35,091 nt of DNA from Clostridia bacterium (lineage in GTDB: Bacteria > Bacillota > Clostridia > UBA1381): contig JALEPO010000088.1 of the NCBI GenBank assembly GCA_022768695.1, positions 1-35,091 on the forward strand, written 5' to 3'. The translations under genes and the position numbers were made by a program. Shown here piece by piece: positions 23,496 through 33,952 of this stretch (positions within the stretch are counted from its first letter, which is position 1; each line of letters starts with the position of its first letter). The notes below the pieces were generated by a model that was given only the letters and a program-made list of their open reading frames with translations, was not told the origin of the DNA and did no database searches.

Positions 23496-24758
23496 ATGGC
23501 TATGACAATGACACAAAAGATTCTTGCCAATGCAGCAGGTCTTGACTCAGTTAAAGCGGGCGATTTAATAATGGCTGATTTAAGTCTTGTTCTGGGTAAT
23601 GACATTACAACTCCGGTTGCTATAGGAGAATTTGATAAAATAGGCGGAAAGTCGGTATTTGATACTACAAAGATAGCTCTTGTGCCGGATCACTTTACAC
23701 CTAATAAGGATATAAAGTCTGCACAGCAGGCGCTTAAGGTACGCAATTTTGCAAAGGAACAGGATATTCTAAATTATTTTGAGGTTGGCGAGGTTGGAAT
23801 TGAACACGCGCTTTTACCTGAAAAGGGACTTGTTATTGCGGGTGATGTTGTAATCGGCGCAGATTCACATACTTGTACATATGGTGCACTTGGCGCGTTT
23901 TCAACAGGCGTAGGCTCGACGGATATGGCGGCAGGCATGGCTACCGGAAAGGCTTGGTTTAAGGTTCCTGAAGCGATTAAGTTTAATCTTACGGGAAAGC
24001 TTCCGAAATATACAAGCGGTAAGGATTTAATTCTGCATATAATCGGCATGATTGGTGTTGATGGCGCACTGTACAAGTCAATGGAATTTACCGGCGAGGG
24101 TATGCATACTCTTACTATGGATGACCGCTTCACAATCGCAAATATGGCTATTGAAGCGGGTGCAAAGAATGGCATTTTTGAGGTTGATGATTTAACCGTT
24201 GAATACATGAAGGGCAGAACAGACAGAGAATACAAGGTATTTACTGCTGATGCTGACGCTGAATATGCTCAGGTGATTGACATTGATTTATCAAAGGTTC
24301 CACACACAGTGGCATTTCCGCATCTTCCTGAAAATGCGAGAACACCTGAAAATTGGGGCGAGGTTGAAATTGATCAGGTTGTCATAGGCTCATGTACGAA
24401 CGGCCGTATTTCTGATTTAAGACGCTCAGCTGAAATATTAAAGGGCAAGCGCGTTAAGAAGGGAATAAGAGCGATTGTATTCCCGGCAACTCAGGCTATA
24501 TATCTTGAGGCATTGAAGGACGGTACTCTTTCGGCTCTTGTTGAGGCAGGATGTGTTATTTCGGCACCGACCTGCGGACCATGCCTTGGCGGTCATATGG
24601 GTATTCTGGCTGAAGGAGAAAGATGTGTTTCAACAACAAACAGAAACTTTATCGGTCGTATGGGACATATTGAAAGTGAAGTATATCTTGCAAGCCCTGA
24701 GGTTGCGGCTGCAAGCGCAATTACAGGTAAAATAACAGCGCCTGAGGAGGTTATGTAA
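23496..24758 (+). CDS. leuC: 3-isopropylmalate dehydratase large subunit LeuC
   Basis: 420 residues, the shorter (archaeal/clostridial) LeuC form. With LeuD it isomerises 2-isopropylmalate to 3-isopropylmalate in leucine synthesis. The [4Fe-4S] ligands are Cys300 (IGSCTNGR), Cys360 and Cys363 ([10 protein letters not shown]). Aconitase-family blocks include [30 protein letters not shown] and VFPATQ. GAGGTG (23483-23488) lies 7 bases before ATG. It is first in a leuC-leuD-leuB operon; leuA is not in the window. A related homoaconitase role cannot be excluded from sequence alone, but the leuB neighbour supports leucine synthesis. Confidence 0.95.
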   Translation: MAMTMTQKILANAAGLDSVKAGDLIMADLSLVLGNDITTPVAIGEFDKIGGKSVFDTTKIALVPDHFTPNKDIKSAQQALKVRNFAKEQDILNYFEVGEVGIEHALLPEKGLVIAGDVVIGADSHTCTYGALGAFSTGVGSTDMAAGMATGKAWFKVPEAIKFNLTGKLPKYTSGKDLILHIIGMIGVDGALYKSMEFTGEGMHTLTMDDRFTIANMAIEAGAKNGIFEVDDLTVEYMKGRTDREYKVFTADADAEYAQVIDIDLSKVPHTVAFPHLPENARTPENWGEVEIDQVVIGSCTNGRISDLRRSAEILKGKRVKKGIRAIVFPATQAIYLEALKDGTLSALVEAGCVISAPTCGPCLGGHMGILAEGERCVSTTNRNFIGRMGHIESEVYLASPEVAAASAITGKITAPEEVM

Positions 24759-24760
24759 TC

Positions 24761-25252
24761 ATGAAAGCAAACGGAAAAGTTATAAAATACGGTGATAATA
24801 TAGATACAGACGTAATAATTCCGGCAAGACATCTGACTACGTCAGATCCGGCGGAGCTTGCAAAGCACTGCATGGAGGATATTGACAAGGATTTTGTCAA
24901 CAAGGTGCAGAAGGGTGATATTATGGTAGGCGGAGCAAACTTTGGCTGCGGTTCATCAAGAGAACACGCGCCTATAGCAATTAAGGCGAGCGGAATTTCA
25001 TGCGTAATAGCAAAGGATTTTGCAAGAATTTTCTATAGAAATTCGATAAATATCGGATTGCCTATCCTTGAATGCGCAGAGGCGTCAGAGGACATTGAAC
25101 CGGGCAATGAGGTTGAGGTTGATTTTGACACCGGTGTTATAACAAATAAGACAAAGAACAAGAAGTATCAAGCTGTGGCATTCCCTGAATTTATGCAGGA
25201 TATTATAAATGCCGGCGGTCTTGTTGAATACATAAAATCGGGAAATATCTAA
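24761..25252 (+). CDS. leuD: 3-isopropylmalate dehydratase small subunit LeuD
   Basis: 163 residues, the short LeuD type that partners 420-residue LeuC. It forms the swivel domain of the aconitase-like enzyme. Motifs are [33 protein letters not shown] (substrate-recognition Ser/Arg loop) and [19 protein letters not shown]. It starts two bases after the leuC stop, using a GAGGAGG that lies at the end of leuC, and is therefore coupled to it. leuB follows after 20 bases. Confidence 0.96.
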   Translation: MKANGKVIKYGDNIDTDVIIPARHLTTSDPAELAKHCMEDIDKDFVNKVQKGDIMVGGANFGCGSSREHAPIAIKASGISCVIAKDFARIFYRNSINIGLPILECAEASEDIEPGNEVEVDFDTGVITNKTKNKKYQAVAFPEFMQDIINAGGLVEYIKSGNI

Positions 25253-25272
25253 TTCGAAAAGAGGAAATAGTA

Positions 25273-26358
25273 ATGAGTGAGTTTAACATAGCGTTAATAC
25301 CGGGCGACGGAATAGGTCCGGAGGTTGTAGCGGCAGCGGTTACTGTTTTAAAGGCTGTTGAAAATAAGTATGGACATAAGTTCAATTTTACAGAAGTGTA
25401 TATGGGTGGCTGCGCAATAGATAAGTTTGGAGTTCCGCTGCCTGATGAAACTATAGAAATCTGTAAAAAGTCAGACGCTGTGCTTATGGGTTCTATCGGT
25501 GGTAATACTACCACATCACCGTGGTACAAGCTTCCGGCAAATTTAAGACCTGAGGCAGGATTGCTTAAAATACGCAAGGAGCTTGGTCTTTTTGCAAATT
25601 TAAGACCGTGCTTGCTTTATCCGCAGCTTTGGGGAGCTTGTCCGCTTAAAGAAGAAATAAGCCGTAAGGGCTTTGATATGCTTATAATGCGGGAGCTTAC
25701 AGGCGGACTGTATTTCGGAGAGAGAAAAACTGAAGAGATTGACGGCGTTATGACTGCTGTTGACACGCTTTCGTACAATGAAAACGAAATTAGGAGAATT
25801 GCGGTTCAGGCATTTGAGGTTGCAATGAAGCGTAACAAGAAGGTTACAAGCGTTGACAAGGCTAATGTGCTTGACTCATCACGCTTATGGAGAAAAATCG
25901 TCAATGAGGTTGCGGCTGATTATCCTGAGGTTACGCTTGAGCATATGCTTGTTGATAACACAGCAATGCAGCTTGTGCGTGATCCGGCGCAGTTTGACGT
26001 AATGGTTACCGAGAATATGTTCGGCGATATTTTATCTGATGAAGCTTCAATGATAACCGGTTCAATCGGAATGCTTCCATCGGCAAGTCTGAACGAAACG
26101 AAATTCGGTCTGTATGAACCGAGCGGCGGCAGCGCTCCTGATATAGCGGGACTTGATATAGCAAATCCAATAGCAACTATTCTGTCAGCGGCAATGCTGC
26201 TTCGTTACTCACTGGATATGCAGGAGGAGCCGGACGCAATAGAAGCTGCGGTTTCAAAGGTATTGGATGAAAAATACAGAACAGGTGATATTATGTCCGA
26301 CGGAATGACAAAGGTCGGATGCAAAAAAATGGCAGAATTGATAGCAGATAACATTTAA
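25273..26358 (+). CDS. leuB: 3-isopropylmalate dehydrogenase LeuB
   Basis: 361 residues, normal size. It oxidises and decarboxylates 3-isopropylmalate with NAD+ to give the precursor of leucine. Motifs are [14 protein letters not shown] (residues 8-21), [37 protein letters not shown], the catalytic Lys and metal ligands around [17 protein letters not shown], and [20 protein letters not shown] with the NAD-binding [24 protein letters not shown] precedes the ATG. It ends the leuCDB operon; no terminator is seen before the next gene 42 bases on, so the transcript may continue. Confidence 0.97.
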   Translation: MSEFNIALIPGDGIGPEVVAAAVTVLKAVENKYGHKFNFTEVYMGGCAIDKFGVPLPDETIEICKKSDAVLMGSIGGNTTTSPWYKLPANLRPEAGLLKIRKELGLFANLRPCLLYPQLWGACPLKEEISRKGFDMLIMRELTGGLYFGERKTEEIDGVMTAVDTLSYNENEIRRIAVQAFEVAMKRNKKVTSVDKANVLDSSRLWRKIVNEVAADYPEVTLEHMLVDNTAMQLVRDPAQFDVMVTENMFGDILSDEASMITGSIGMLPSASLNETKFGLYEPSGGSAPDIAGLDIANPIATILSAAMLLRYSLDMQEEPDAIEAAVSKVLDEKYRTGDIMSDGMTKVGCKKMAELIADNI

Positions 26359-26400
26359 TTTATTCATCATTAGGGAACGACATCTTAGGAGGACATCAAA

Positions 26401-26703
26401 ATGAATATTTCGACTAATATAAAAGCAATCGACACAATTAAAAGTGAAATTCTTTCAGAGGTAGCGGCTCTGTACAGAGCCTTGGCAGATTATGACGGTG
26501 TTGGAGAATATGATAACGTGGCAAGCAGTATTTCAACTATTATTGCTATGGATTATATTCTCGCCCGCAGACTGGGGATCAGCTTTGGAGCTATTGACAA
26601 TAAAATTACAGAGTTATTGACAATAGCAGAAGAAAATGGTCATGAACTTGAGGTTACTTTCTCGGATATGTCGGAGCTTAAAAAGTATGTCAAGGGTCGT
26701 TAA
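26401..26703 (+). CDS. MazG-like family protein
   Basis: 100 residues, mostly helical: NISTNIKAIDTIKSEILSEV, LYRALADY, SSISTIIAMDYILARRLGIS, ending NGHELEVTFSDMSELKKYV. It fits the short MazG-like family found before gdpP in many Clostridia; relatives of MazG are all-alpha NTP pyrophosphohydrolases, but the metal-binding EExxE signature of true MazG is not evident, so activity is uncertain. AGGAGG (26387-26392) precedes the ATG. It is probably co-transcribed with gdpP: its stop codon lies in the loop of a small hairpin whose 3' arm ends just before the gdpP ribosome site. Confidence 0.78.
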   Translation: MNISTNIKAIDTIKSEILSEVAALYRALADYDGVGEYDNVASSISTIIAMDYILARRLGISFGAIDNKITELLTIAEENGHELEVTFSDMSELKKYVKGR

Positions 26704-26711
26704 AGACCCTT
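26692..26711 (+). promoter_or_regulatory. Hairpin between the mazG-like stop and the gdpP RBS
   Basis: Perfect 7-bp stem AAGGGTC (26692-26698) and GACCCTT (26705-26711) with a 6-base loop holding the first gene's stop region; GGAGG of gdpP begins at 26713. No T run, so it more likely tunes RNA stability or gdpP translation than ends transcription. Confidence 0.4.
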
Positions 26712-26723
26712 TGGAGGATGCTT

Positions 26724-28733
26724 ATGAAAAAACGTTATGGTCATATAGTGCGATATTACGGTGCGCTTGCTTCGGTTTCATCAATATTGCTCGTACTTAT
26801 CGGAGCTATGTGTTTTGCGGTTGAAAAAAGTATTGCCGGTATATCGGGGATTGCCGCGGGAATTATTTTGTTAATATGTGCAATTGTTCTGCGCGTAAAG
26901 CGAAAAAAACAGATTACGGAATTTCTCCATACTGTTTTGGAGGAAAATGACTCTGTTGCAGTAAATGTTATGGCAAGCTTTCCGATACCGATGGTTGTTG
27001 CTCATATTGACGGAAGCGTCAGATGGTATAACGAGCGTTTTTCGGAATTATTTGCAAATAAAAATCTTTTCGGAACAATGCTTGAGGGAATAGTGCCTGA
27101 ACTGCGCTGGAGTACCATCTTAAAAGACGGAAATAATATTAGCCGTGAAATAAAAATAAATAAAAATGAATATAACGTAAAAGGTTATATGATAAAGGAT
27201 CACGACGCTGGGGGTTCAGATCCGGAGGACAGATATTCTGTTTACTTATATTTTATAGATAAGACTGCGGAGCATGATATTAAAGCTCTTTATGAAAACG
27301 AAAGAACAGATATAGCTGTAATTAATATCGATAATTATGATGAGGTTCTTCAGCGCGTTAATGATAATGAGCAGCAAATGATTGCTTCTAATATACGCAA
27401 TCTTATTAATGTGTGGGCAGGCGAATCGAACGCTTTGGTAAAGAAAACAGACCGTGACAGATATTTTGTGTTTTTTGAACACAGATATTTAGCTGAATAT
27501 ATCAAAAAGAAATTTGATGTTCTTGATAAAGTACGCGCAATAGGTGAGGAAATAAATCAGCCAATAAGTATAAGCATTGGTATAGGTGTCGGCGGCAGCC
27601 TGAGTGAAAACGATTCATATGCAAGAAGCGCTCTTGATCTTGCTTTGGGACGAGGTGGTGACCAGGTTAGTATAAAGGATGATACGCAATATAAATTTTA
27701 CGGTGGTAAAAACCGGGAATATGAAAAAAGCACAAGAGTAAAAACGCGCGCAGTGGCTCTTGCGCTTAAGGATTTTATAAAAAATTCCGATAAAGTAATA
27801 TTTATGGGACACAACGGTGCAGACTACGATTGCTTTGGCGCAGCTATGGGCTTGCAGCGGGCAGTACGTTCACTTAATAAAACACCGTATATTTTATATG
27901 ATAATAATTCACCGGCAATAAAAGCGTTGTATACAGAACTCAGAAATAATGCCGAGTACGCAAAGCTTTTTGTAGATATAAACACTGCTCAGGAAATTTT
28001 GACGAGTGATACGCTTGTAGTAATTCTTGATACTCACAGACCGTCAATGCTTCCTTGTCCGCAGCTGGCTGAACGCGCCGCAAAGGTGGTACTGATTGAT
28101 CATCACAGACGCGCTACGGAGTTTTTAACTCATTGTTCACTCATGTATCATGAACCATATGCTTCTTCAACGTGTGAAATGGCAACCGAGCTTCTTGAAT
28201 ATATGGATTTGGGAGGCGCGCTGACAACTACTGAAGCGGAATGCCTTTATACCGGAATTTTGATGGATACAAAGAATTTTATTTTAAAGACCGGTGTCAG
28301 AACCTTTGATGCGGCATCATATTTAAGAAGACTGGGGCTTAATACGATAGCGGTGAAAAAGCTGTTTAATATAGAGAAAGCGGACTATGACCATAAGGTT
28401 GATATAGTTAAAACAGCTGTTGAGATTGCGCCGGATATTGCAGTGGCGAGATGCTATGAAAAGTTCCATAATATAAAAGTAATCGCTTCTCAGGCAGCGG
28501 ATGAAATGCTTAATATAAATAACATACGCGCTTCAATAGTTGTTTATCCGCTTGATGGCTGCGCATGTATAAGCGCTCGTTCTATGGGAGATATAAATGT
28601 TCAGGTTATAATGGAAACACTGGGCGGAGGCGGTCATATGACTGTTGCAGGTGCTCAGCTCAAGGATACAAGTATTGATATGGCTGTTGAAAAGGTAAAA
28701 AAAGCTGTTGAAAGCTATATTGAGGAAAAATAA
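26724..28733 (+). CDS. gdpP: Cyclic-di-AMP phosphodiesterase GdpP (YybT)
   Basis: 669 residues, the normal GdpP length and order: two transmembrane helices (about 11-58), a PAS-like domain (about 80-180), a degenerate GGDEF domain (about 190-320) lacking the GGDEF motif, then a DHH domain with GHNGADYDCFGAAMG and LIDHHRR and a DHHA1 domain ending GGGGHMTVAGAQ. It hydrolyses c-di-AMP to pApA at the membrane, affecting potassium and turgor control and wall stress. ATG 26724 is used because GGAGG (26713-26717) lies 6 bases before it; ATG 26718 directly touches that site. It is in the conserved gdpP-rplI-dnaB order. c-di-AMP is a plausible ligand of the KtrA protein encoded at 11192. Confidence 0.96.
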   Translation: MKKRYGHIVRYYGALASVSSILLVLIGAMCFAVEKSIAGISGIAAGIILLICAIVLRVKRKKQITEFLHTVLEENDSVAVNVMASFPIPMVVAHIDGSVRWYNERFSELFANKNLFGTMLEGIVPELRWSTILKDGNNISREIKINKNEYNVKGYMIKDHDAGGSDPEDRYSVYLYFIDKTAEHDIKALYENERTDIAVINIDNYDEVLQRVNDNEQQMIASNIRNLINVWAGESNALVKKTDRDRYFVFFEHRYLAEYIKKKFDVLDKVRAIGEEINQPISISIGIGVGGSLSENDSYARSALDLALGRGGDQVSIKDDTQYKFYGGKNREYEKSTRVKTRAVALALKDFIKNSDKVIFMGHNGADYDCFGAAMGLQRAVRSLNKTPYILYDNNSPAIKALYTELRNNAEYAKLFVDINTAQEILTSDTLVVILDTHRPSMLPCPQLAERAAKVVLIDHHRRATEFLTHCSLMYHEPYASSTCEMATELLEYMDLGGALTTTEAECLYTGILMDTKNFILKTGVRTFDAASYLRRLGLNTIAVKKLFNIEKADYDHKVDIVKTAVEIAPDIAVARCYEKFHNIKVIASQAADEMLNINNIRASIVVYPLDGCACISARSMGDINVQVIMETLGGGGHMTVAGAQLKDTSIDMAVEKVKKAVESYIEEK

Positions 28734-28751
28734 GAAAGGGATGAAATCAGA

Positions 28752-29198
28752 ATGCAGGTTATTTTAAATCAGGATGTCAAAGGACAAGGTAAAAAAGGTC
28801 AGATGGTAAACGTATCTGACGGATATGCAAGAAACTATCTTTTACCGCGAGGTCTTGCAAAGGAAGCGACAAAATCAAATATAAATGTCATGAAGGGCAA
28901 GGCTGAATCTCTTGAATATAAAATTCAGACGGAGAAGAAGGAAGCAAACGAAATTGTTGAAAAAATGAAGGAGATAGAGGTTATTATTACAGCAAAAGCC
29001 GGTGATAACGGTAAGCTTTTCGGTTCGGTAACCTCGAAGGATGTTGCGGAGGCTCTTACAATGCAGCATCACATTAAGCTTGATAAGAAAAAATTTGTTA
29101 TGCCCGACGGTATAAAAACTCTCGGAACCACTGAAATTGACGTTAAGGTCTATACAGGAATTACCGGTAAACTTAAGGTGGTAGTAAAGGAAGCCTAA
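28752..29198 (+). CDS. rplI: Large-subunit ribosomal protein bL9
   Basis: 148 residues, standard length. The N-terminal domain MQVILNQDVKGQGKKGQMVN with GYARNYLLPRGLA binds 23S rRNA; a long Lys/Glu-rich linker helix (about 42-76) leads to the C-terminal domain with GKLFGSVTSKDVAEAL. Ribosome site AAAGGG is 11 bases before the ATG. It lies between gdpP and dnaB, as in most Firmicutes. Confidence 0.97.
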   Translation: MQVILNQDVKGQGKKGQMVNVSDGYARNYLLPRGLAKEATKSNINVMKGKAESLEYKIQTEKKEANEIVEKMKEIEVIITAKAGDNGKLFGSVTSKDVAEALTMQHHIKLDKKKFVMPDGIKTLGTTEIDVKVYTGITGKLKVVVKEA

Positions 29199-29222
29199 AA
29201 ATAGAAGCGGAGGTGTGCTTGT

Positions 29223-30581
29223 ATGGCAGAAATGAATATCCCTGCTGATGTTATGGGCAGAGAACTGCCATACAGCCGCGAGGCTGAGCAGGCGGTTATA
29301 GGCAGTGCGCTGACAGATACACAGAGTGTATCAACGGCTGTTGAGATAATAAAGGCAGATGATTTCTACTTTCCGCAGAACAGAGAGATTTTCTCTGTAA
29401 TTACGGAGCTTTTTAATGAAAATAATCCAATAGATTTTATTACTGTATCAAACCGTTTAAATCAGTATGATAAGCTGGATGCTGTAGGAGGAATGACATA
29501 TTTAAGAAATATGGCTACAGATGTTCCTACCACAAGGCATACGGCTTATTATGCAAATATAATAAAGGAAAAGTCAACTCTGCGCAGCTTAATTAAAAGT
29601 GCGAATGCAATATCTGATATGGCATATGACGGCACGGATAAGGTTGACAGAGTGCTGGAACAATCGGAGCAGCTTATTTTTGATGTGGCGTCATCAAGAG
29701 AAAAAAGCGATATAATTCCTATCAGCGATATACTTATCGGAAGCTATCAGACACTTGTTGAAAATTCTCAGAATCAGGGAGGTATAACAGGAATATCTAC
29801 GGGATTTGATGAGCTCAACAAAAGAACCGGCGGTTTTCACGGCGGAGAGCTTATACTTATTGCGGGGCGTCCGGGTATGGGTAAATCAAGTTTTGCAGTT
29901 AATATAGCGGAGTATGTAAGTATACATGATAAGAAAACAGTTGCAATTTTCAATCTGGAAATGCCCAAGGAGCAAATTGTAAATCGTATAATATGCTCTC
30001 AGGCTCTTGTCGGCACAGGCAAGCTGCGTAATGGCGAAATAAGTGCTGATGACTGGGAGAAAATAGGCGAGGTAGTAAACAGAGTTGCGAGCGCTCCTAT
30101 GTATATAGATGATACAGCCTCTGTGACTGTTTCTCAAATACGAGCTAAATGCAGAAGACTTAAGCAGACAAAGAACCTTTCCTTAATAGTAATCGATTAT
30201 TTGCAGTTGATGCAGTCAAGCGGCAGAACAGAAAGCCGTCAGCAAGAAATTTCGGAAATTTCACGTTCTCTGAAAATTCTTGCAAAGGAGCTGGATGTTC
30301 CGGTAATAGCCTTATCGCAGCTTTCAAGAGCGAGTGAGTCAAGAAGCGATAAGCGTCCTATGCTTTCGGATTTGAGAGAATCAGGCGCTATTGAGCAAGA
30401 TGCCGATATGGTTATGTTTTTGTATCGTGATGACTATTATAATAAAGACAGCGAGGAAAAAGGAATTGCCGAATGTATTATGGCTAAGCACAGAAATGGC
30501 GAAACAGGCACTTTTAAGCTTGGCTGGAAGGGTGAATATACCAAGTTCTATAATGTAGAATTTGCATTAAAGGAAGAATAA
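29223..30581 (+). CDS. dnaB: Replicative DNA helicase DnaB
   Basis: 452 residues, normal length. The N-terminal helical domain (about 15-115; LPYSREAEQAVIGSAL) binds primase; the RecA-like motor has Walker A GRPGMGKS (215-222), Walker B-type LIVIDYLQLM, ALSQLSRASESRSDKRPMLS and DLRESGAIEQDADMV. It forms the hexamer that unwinds DNA at the fork (called DnaC in Bacillus). CGGAGGTG precedes the ATG. Its TAA overlaps the ATG of tilS by one base, so translation is coupled. No intein is present. Confidence 0.97.
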   Translation: MAEMNIPADVMGRELPYSREAEQAVIGSALTDTQSVSTAVEIIKADDFYFPQNREIFSVITELFNENNPIDFITVSNRLNQYDKLDAVGGMTYLRNMATDVPTTRHTAYYANIIKEKSTLRSLIKSANAISDMAYDGTDKVDRVLEQSEQLIFDVASSREKSDIIPISDILIGSYQTLVENSQNQGGITGISTGFDELNKRTGGFHGGELILIAGRPGMGKSSFAVNIAEYVSIHDKKTVAIFNLEMPKEQIVNRIICSQALVGTGKLRNGEISADDWEKIGEVVNRVASAPMYIDDTASVTVSQIRAKCRRLKQTKNLSLIVIDYLQLMQSSGRTESRQQEISEISRSLKILAKELDVPVIALSQLSRASESRSDKRPMLSDLRESGAIEQDADMVMFLYRDDYYNKDSEEKGIAECIMAKHRNGETGTFKLGWKGEYTKFYNVEFALKEE

Positions 30582-31888
30582 TGCTTAATGAAATAAAAAA
30601 TACGATAAAAAAATATAGGCTCATTGAAGATGGTGACGGTATTGTTATAGGATTGTCCGGCGGAGCCGATTCGGTGTGTCTTACTCATGTCTTGTGGCGG
30701 TTAAAGGATGAATTGGGTATACGGTTATACACTGCCCACATGAATCATTGTCTTAGAGGTGATGCAGCGGACCGTGATGAAAGCTTTGCCGTTGAATTTT
30801 CTGATAAGCTGGGTATTGAATGTATAACAGAACGCAAAAATGTAAAAGCTTATGCAAAGGAAAACAGTATATCGGAGGAAATGGCAGGACGGGAACTTCG
30901 ATATGCTTTTTTTGAGTATGTGCGTAAAAAATTTTCACTGAATAAAATTGCTACTGCGCATAATAAAAATGACAATGCGGAAACAATTTTGATGAATTTT
31001 GTACGAGGCAGCACAATTACCGGTTTATGCGGAATACCGCATAAGCGTGGTAATATTATACGTCCCATAGCAGAAATCTCGCGTGAGGAAATTGAAGCTT
31101 ATTGTCATGAAAATGGTTTAGAATATGTAACTGACGCTACGAATAATGAACTGATATATACAAGAAACAAAATACGTCTTGAGCTTATTCCTAAAATACA
31201 GAATGAACTTAATTCCGGATTCATAAATACAGTTACGAGAAATGCCGCATTAATATCTGAGGAAAATGATTATCTTGAACAGAAGGCGGACGAGATTGTA
31301 AATCTTGCAAAGAATAATTTCCTATCAATAAAAAATCTGGATTGTCATATAGCAATAAAACGTAGAGTGATTTTAAAAATGATGAAGTCTGCCGGAATAA
31401 AGAATATTTCATCTGACTATGTAGAAGCGGTTATAAGGATTGTCAATGCAAATAAATCAGGTTCATCGGTTAATCTTCCGGGTTCAAATATAGCAAAAAT
31501 ACAATATAATAATTTGTTTATCGGCTGTGAAACTAAAAAAACGCTGCCTTTTGAATATAATATTCCCATAGGTACTGATGTTTATATTGCAGAATTGGAT
31601 ATAACTGTAAGAGCGGAATTTGCTGAAGGTAGCGGAGTTATTAAAGCGGATAAAAATTCTGTTATTACAATTCGCAACCGGCGTGACGGTGACTTTTTTT
31701 ATCCTGATGGAATGGAAGGGAAAAAGAAGCTTAAGGATTATTTTATTGATAATAAAATTCCGCGCGATATGCGCGACAGTATAGGATTGCTGACTGTAAA
31801 CAATGAAATTGCCTGTATATTGGGGAAAAGACGTGACAGGAGATTTATAACAGACGGACAAGGAATAAGAATAAATATATTGAAATAG
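30581..31888 (+). CDS. tilS: tRNA(Ile)-lysidine synthase TilS
   Basis: 435 residues. It converts cytidine 34 of the CAU-anticodon tRNA-Ile to lysidine with ATP and lysine, allowing AUA decoding. The PP-loop SGGADS is at residues 26-31 and is followed by HMNHCLRGDAADRDE and TAHNKNDNAETILMN with the conserved FVRGS; a TilS C-terminal domain with RNRRDGDFFYPDG and KKLKDYFIDNKIPRD ends the protein. It starts at the A of the dnaB stop (TAATG). In many Firmicutes hpt lies between tilS and ftsH; here it is absent. The ftsH promoter lies across its 3' end. Confidence 0.95.
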   Translation: MLNEIKNTIKKYRLIEDGDGIVIGLSGGADSVCLTHVLWRLKDELGIRLYTAHMNHCLRGDAADRDESFAVEFSDKLGIECITERKNVKAYAKENSISEEMAGRELRYAFFEYVRKKFSLNKIATAHNKNDNAETILMNFVRGSTITGLCGIPHKRGNIIRPIAEISREEIEAYCHENGLEYVTDATNNELIYTRNKIRLELIPKIQNELNSGFINTVTRNAALISEENDYLEQKADEIVNLAKNNFLSIKNLDCHIAIKRRVILKMMKSAGIKNISSDYVEAVIRIVNANKSGSSVNLPGSNIAKIQYNNLFIGCETKKTLPFEYNIPIGTDVYIAELDITVRAEFAEGSGVIKADKNSVITIRNRRDGDFFYPDGMEGKKKLKDYFIDNKIPRDMRDSIGLLTVNNEIACILGKRRDRRFITDGQGIRINILK

Positions 31889-31908
31889 CATTAAATATGT
31901 GATAAAAT
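31880..31908 (+). promoter_or_regulatory. Promoter of ftsH
   Basis: -35 TTGAAA (31880-31885), 17-base spacer, -10 TAAAAT (31903-31908) with an extended TGA (31900-31902). It begins within the last codons of tilS. Confidence 0.75.
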
Positions 31909-31938
31909 CTATATAAGCTGTTTTTAGGAGGTAGGACA

Positions 31939-33765
31939 TTGCAGAAAAAATTTAGAGGATTAGGTGTGTGGCTGGCGTTTTTTATTTGCATTTACCTGAT
32001 GTATTCGTTTGTTTCAAATCTTATGTCACCGAAGATACAGATGGTATATTCTGATTTAATTCATGCGATAAAAAATGAACAGGTCAGCACAATACAGGTT
32101 AGCGGAAATAATGTAACGGCAACCTTGGATGTGGGTGACGGTAAGTCCGTAAGAACCGCAAAAGTGAAAATACCGTCATTGGAGGTATTGCAGGCAGATG
32201 TCGGTAAAGAAATATCCGAGCAGATGGAAAAAGGCATTTTAAAGCAGGAAGCAGTCAATGCGGGGATGTCATGGATTAGTATAGGAGATCTGATTTTAAC
32301 CTTACTGCTGTTTGCCGTTTTGATATTTTTCCTTACAAAACGTAATAACGGCGGTGGGTTTACAAGAGCGCGGGTAAAAACAAATGCCGACCATTGCAAT
32401 GTGAAATTCAGTGATGTTGCAGGCGCGGAGGAAGAGAAGGCTGAGCTGCAGGAATTGGTTGAATTTTTGAAAAATCCGCAGAAATTTATAAAGCTTGGCG
32501 CTCGTATACCTAAGGGTGTTTTGCTTGTGGGTTCTCCGGGAACGGGTAAAACATTGCTTGCAAAGGCTGTTGCGGGTGAAGCGGGGGTACCGTTTTTTTC
32601 GATAAGCGGTTCTGATTTTGTTGAATTGTACGTTGGTGTTGGTGCCTCAAGAGTGCGCGACTTGTTTGAACAGGCAAAGAAAAACAGACCGTGCATAATT
32701 TTCATTGATGAGATTGATGCTGTCGGAAGAAAGCGCGGTGCCGGAATGGGCGGCGGACATGATGAGCGTGAGCAGACATTAAATCAGCTTTTAGTGGAAA
32801 TGGATGGCTTTGGTGAAAATGAGGGCATAATAATGATTGCCGCTACAAATCGTCCCGATATACTTGATCCGGCATTGCTGCGTCCAGGAAGATTTGACAG
32901 ACAGGTGGTAGTTGATTTGCCTGACATAAAGGGACGTGAGGAAATCCTGCGTGTTCATTCTTTAAAGAAGCCTTTGGCGGATGACGTTGATTTGAAAAAA
33001 ATTGCTAAGGCAACTTCGGGTTGCTCGGGTGCATTTTTGGAAAATATAATGAACGAGGCTGCTATATTTGCAGCGAGAAGAAACCATGAGAGAATTACGG
33101 CTCAGGATATAGAGGACGCTAATCTTAAGGTAATGATGGGTTCTGAAAAGAAATCAAAGGTCATAACAGAAAAAGAAAAACGTCTTACAGCATATCATGA
33201 GGCCGGTCATGCTATCATGGCAAGAGTTGTTGACGGTGCTTCAGATATTCATAAGGTCACAATCATACCGAGAGGTATGGCAGGCGGATTTACAATGTAT
33301 TTGCCCGAAGACAAGTTATATCAGTCAAAGAGTGAAATGCTGAATATGATTGTTATTTCTCTTGGAGGACGAGTGGCAGAACAGCTTGTTCTTGATGATA
33401 TTAGCACAGGCGCTTCCGGTGACTTGGAAAAAGCAACTTCCATTGCGCGTCAGATGGTCATGAAATACGGAATGTCCGAAGTGATAGGGCCGGTATGCTA
33501 TGATGAAGGCAGTGAAGTGTTTATTGGTCGTGATTTCGGTCATGCTAAAACATATTCCGAAAAAGTGGCTTCTGATATAGATGAAGAAGTAAAGAATATA
33601 CTTTCGGCGCAGTATGCGCGTACAGAATTGTTATTAAGGGAGCATATGTCTGCGCTTGAAGCAGTTGCAAACAGACTCCTTGAAAAAGAAACAATCGGCA
33701 GTGAGGAATTTGAAGAATGTTTCGCTGCGGCAAAGGAAGGAGGAAATGAAAATGCAGGTAACTAA
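31939..33765 (+). CDS. ftsH: ATP-dependent membrane zinc metalloprotease FtsH
   Basis: 608 residues. Transmembrane helices at about 9-29 and 112-133 flank a small extracytoplasmic domain; then the AAA+ domain with Walker A GSPGTGKT (198-205), Walker B IIFIDEID (253-260) and second-region-of-homology [11 protein letters not shown]; then the protease with zinc motif HEAGH (420-424) and the third ligand probably Asp495 (ASGDLEKAT). It degrades misassembled membrane and short-lived regulatory proteins as a hexamer. The start is TTG 31939: AGGAGG (31926-31931) is 7 bases upstream and the N-terminus fits the family. It has its own promoter and overlaps the DUF1858 gene by 14 bases. Confidence 0.97.
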   Translation: MQKKFRGLGVWLAFFICIYLMYSFVSNLMSPKIQMVYSDLIHAIKNEQVSTIQVSGNNVTATLDVGDGKSVRTAKVKIPSLEVLQADVGKEISEQMEKGILKQEAVNAGMSWISIGDLILTLLLFAVLIFFLTKRNNGGGFTRARVKTNADHCNVKFSDVAGAEEEKAELQELVEFLKNPQKFIKLGARIPKGVLLVGSPGTGKTLLAKAVAGEAGVPFFSISGSDFVELYVGVGASRVRDLFEQAKKNRPCIIFIDEIDAVGRKRGAGMGGGHDEREQTLNQLLVEMDGFGENEGIIMIAATNRPDILDPALLRPGRFDRQVVVDLPDIKGREEILRVHSLKKPLADDVDLKKIAKATSGCSGAFLENIMNEAAIFAARRNHERITAQDIEDANLKVMMGSEKKSKVITEKEKRLTAYHEAGHAIMARVVDGASDIHKVTIIPRGMAGGFTMYLPEDKLYQSKSEMLNMIVISLGGRVAEQLVLDDISTGASGDLEKATSIARQMVMKYGMSEVIGPVCYDEGSEVFIGRDFGHAKTYSEKVASDIDEEVKNILSAQYARTELLLREHMSALEAVANRLLEKETIGSEEFEECFAAAKEGGNENAGN

Positions 33766-33952
33766 GGACACCTTGATAGGTGAGGCTTTACAGATTAGCA
33801 TGGATATTGCCCCTATTTTGATGGGTATAGGTATGCATTGTATAGGCTGTCCGGCATCACAGGGAGAATCAATTGCAGAAGCGTGTATGGTTCACGGTGT
33901 AGACGCTGACGAGCTTGTTGCTAAAATTAATGCAATGCTTGCTGAAAAATAA
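33752..33952 (+). CDS. DUF1858-domain protein
   Basis: 66 residues, a single DUF1858 domain: [20 protein letters not shown], then [20 protein letters not shown] and [16 protein letters not shown]. The CIGC (CXXC) motif is conserved in the family and suggests a redox-active or metal-binding site; the domain also occurs fused to hybrid-cluster and redox proteins. Start choice: AAGGAGG (33737-33743) is 8 bases before ATG 33752 and only 2 before ATG 33746, so the former is used. The gene begins inside the end of ftsH and is presumably translated with it. A terminator follows at 34034. Confidence 0.87.
   Translation: MQVTKDTLIGEALQISMDIAPILMGIGMHCIGCPASQGESIAEACMVHGVDADELVAKINAMLAEK

Noticed and set aside
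32061-32705. 214-codon open frame antisense to ftsH
   Set aside because: Fully inside a strongly conserved gene, no ribosome site or promoter, low-complexity translation. Shadow frame.
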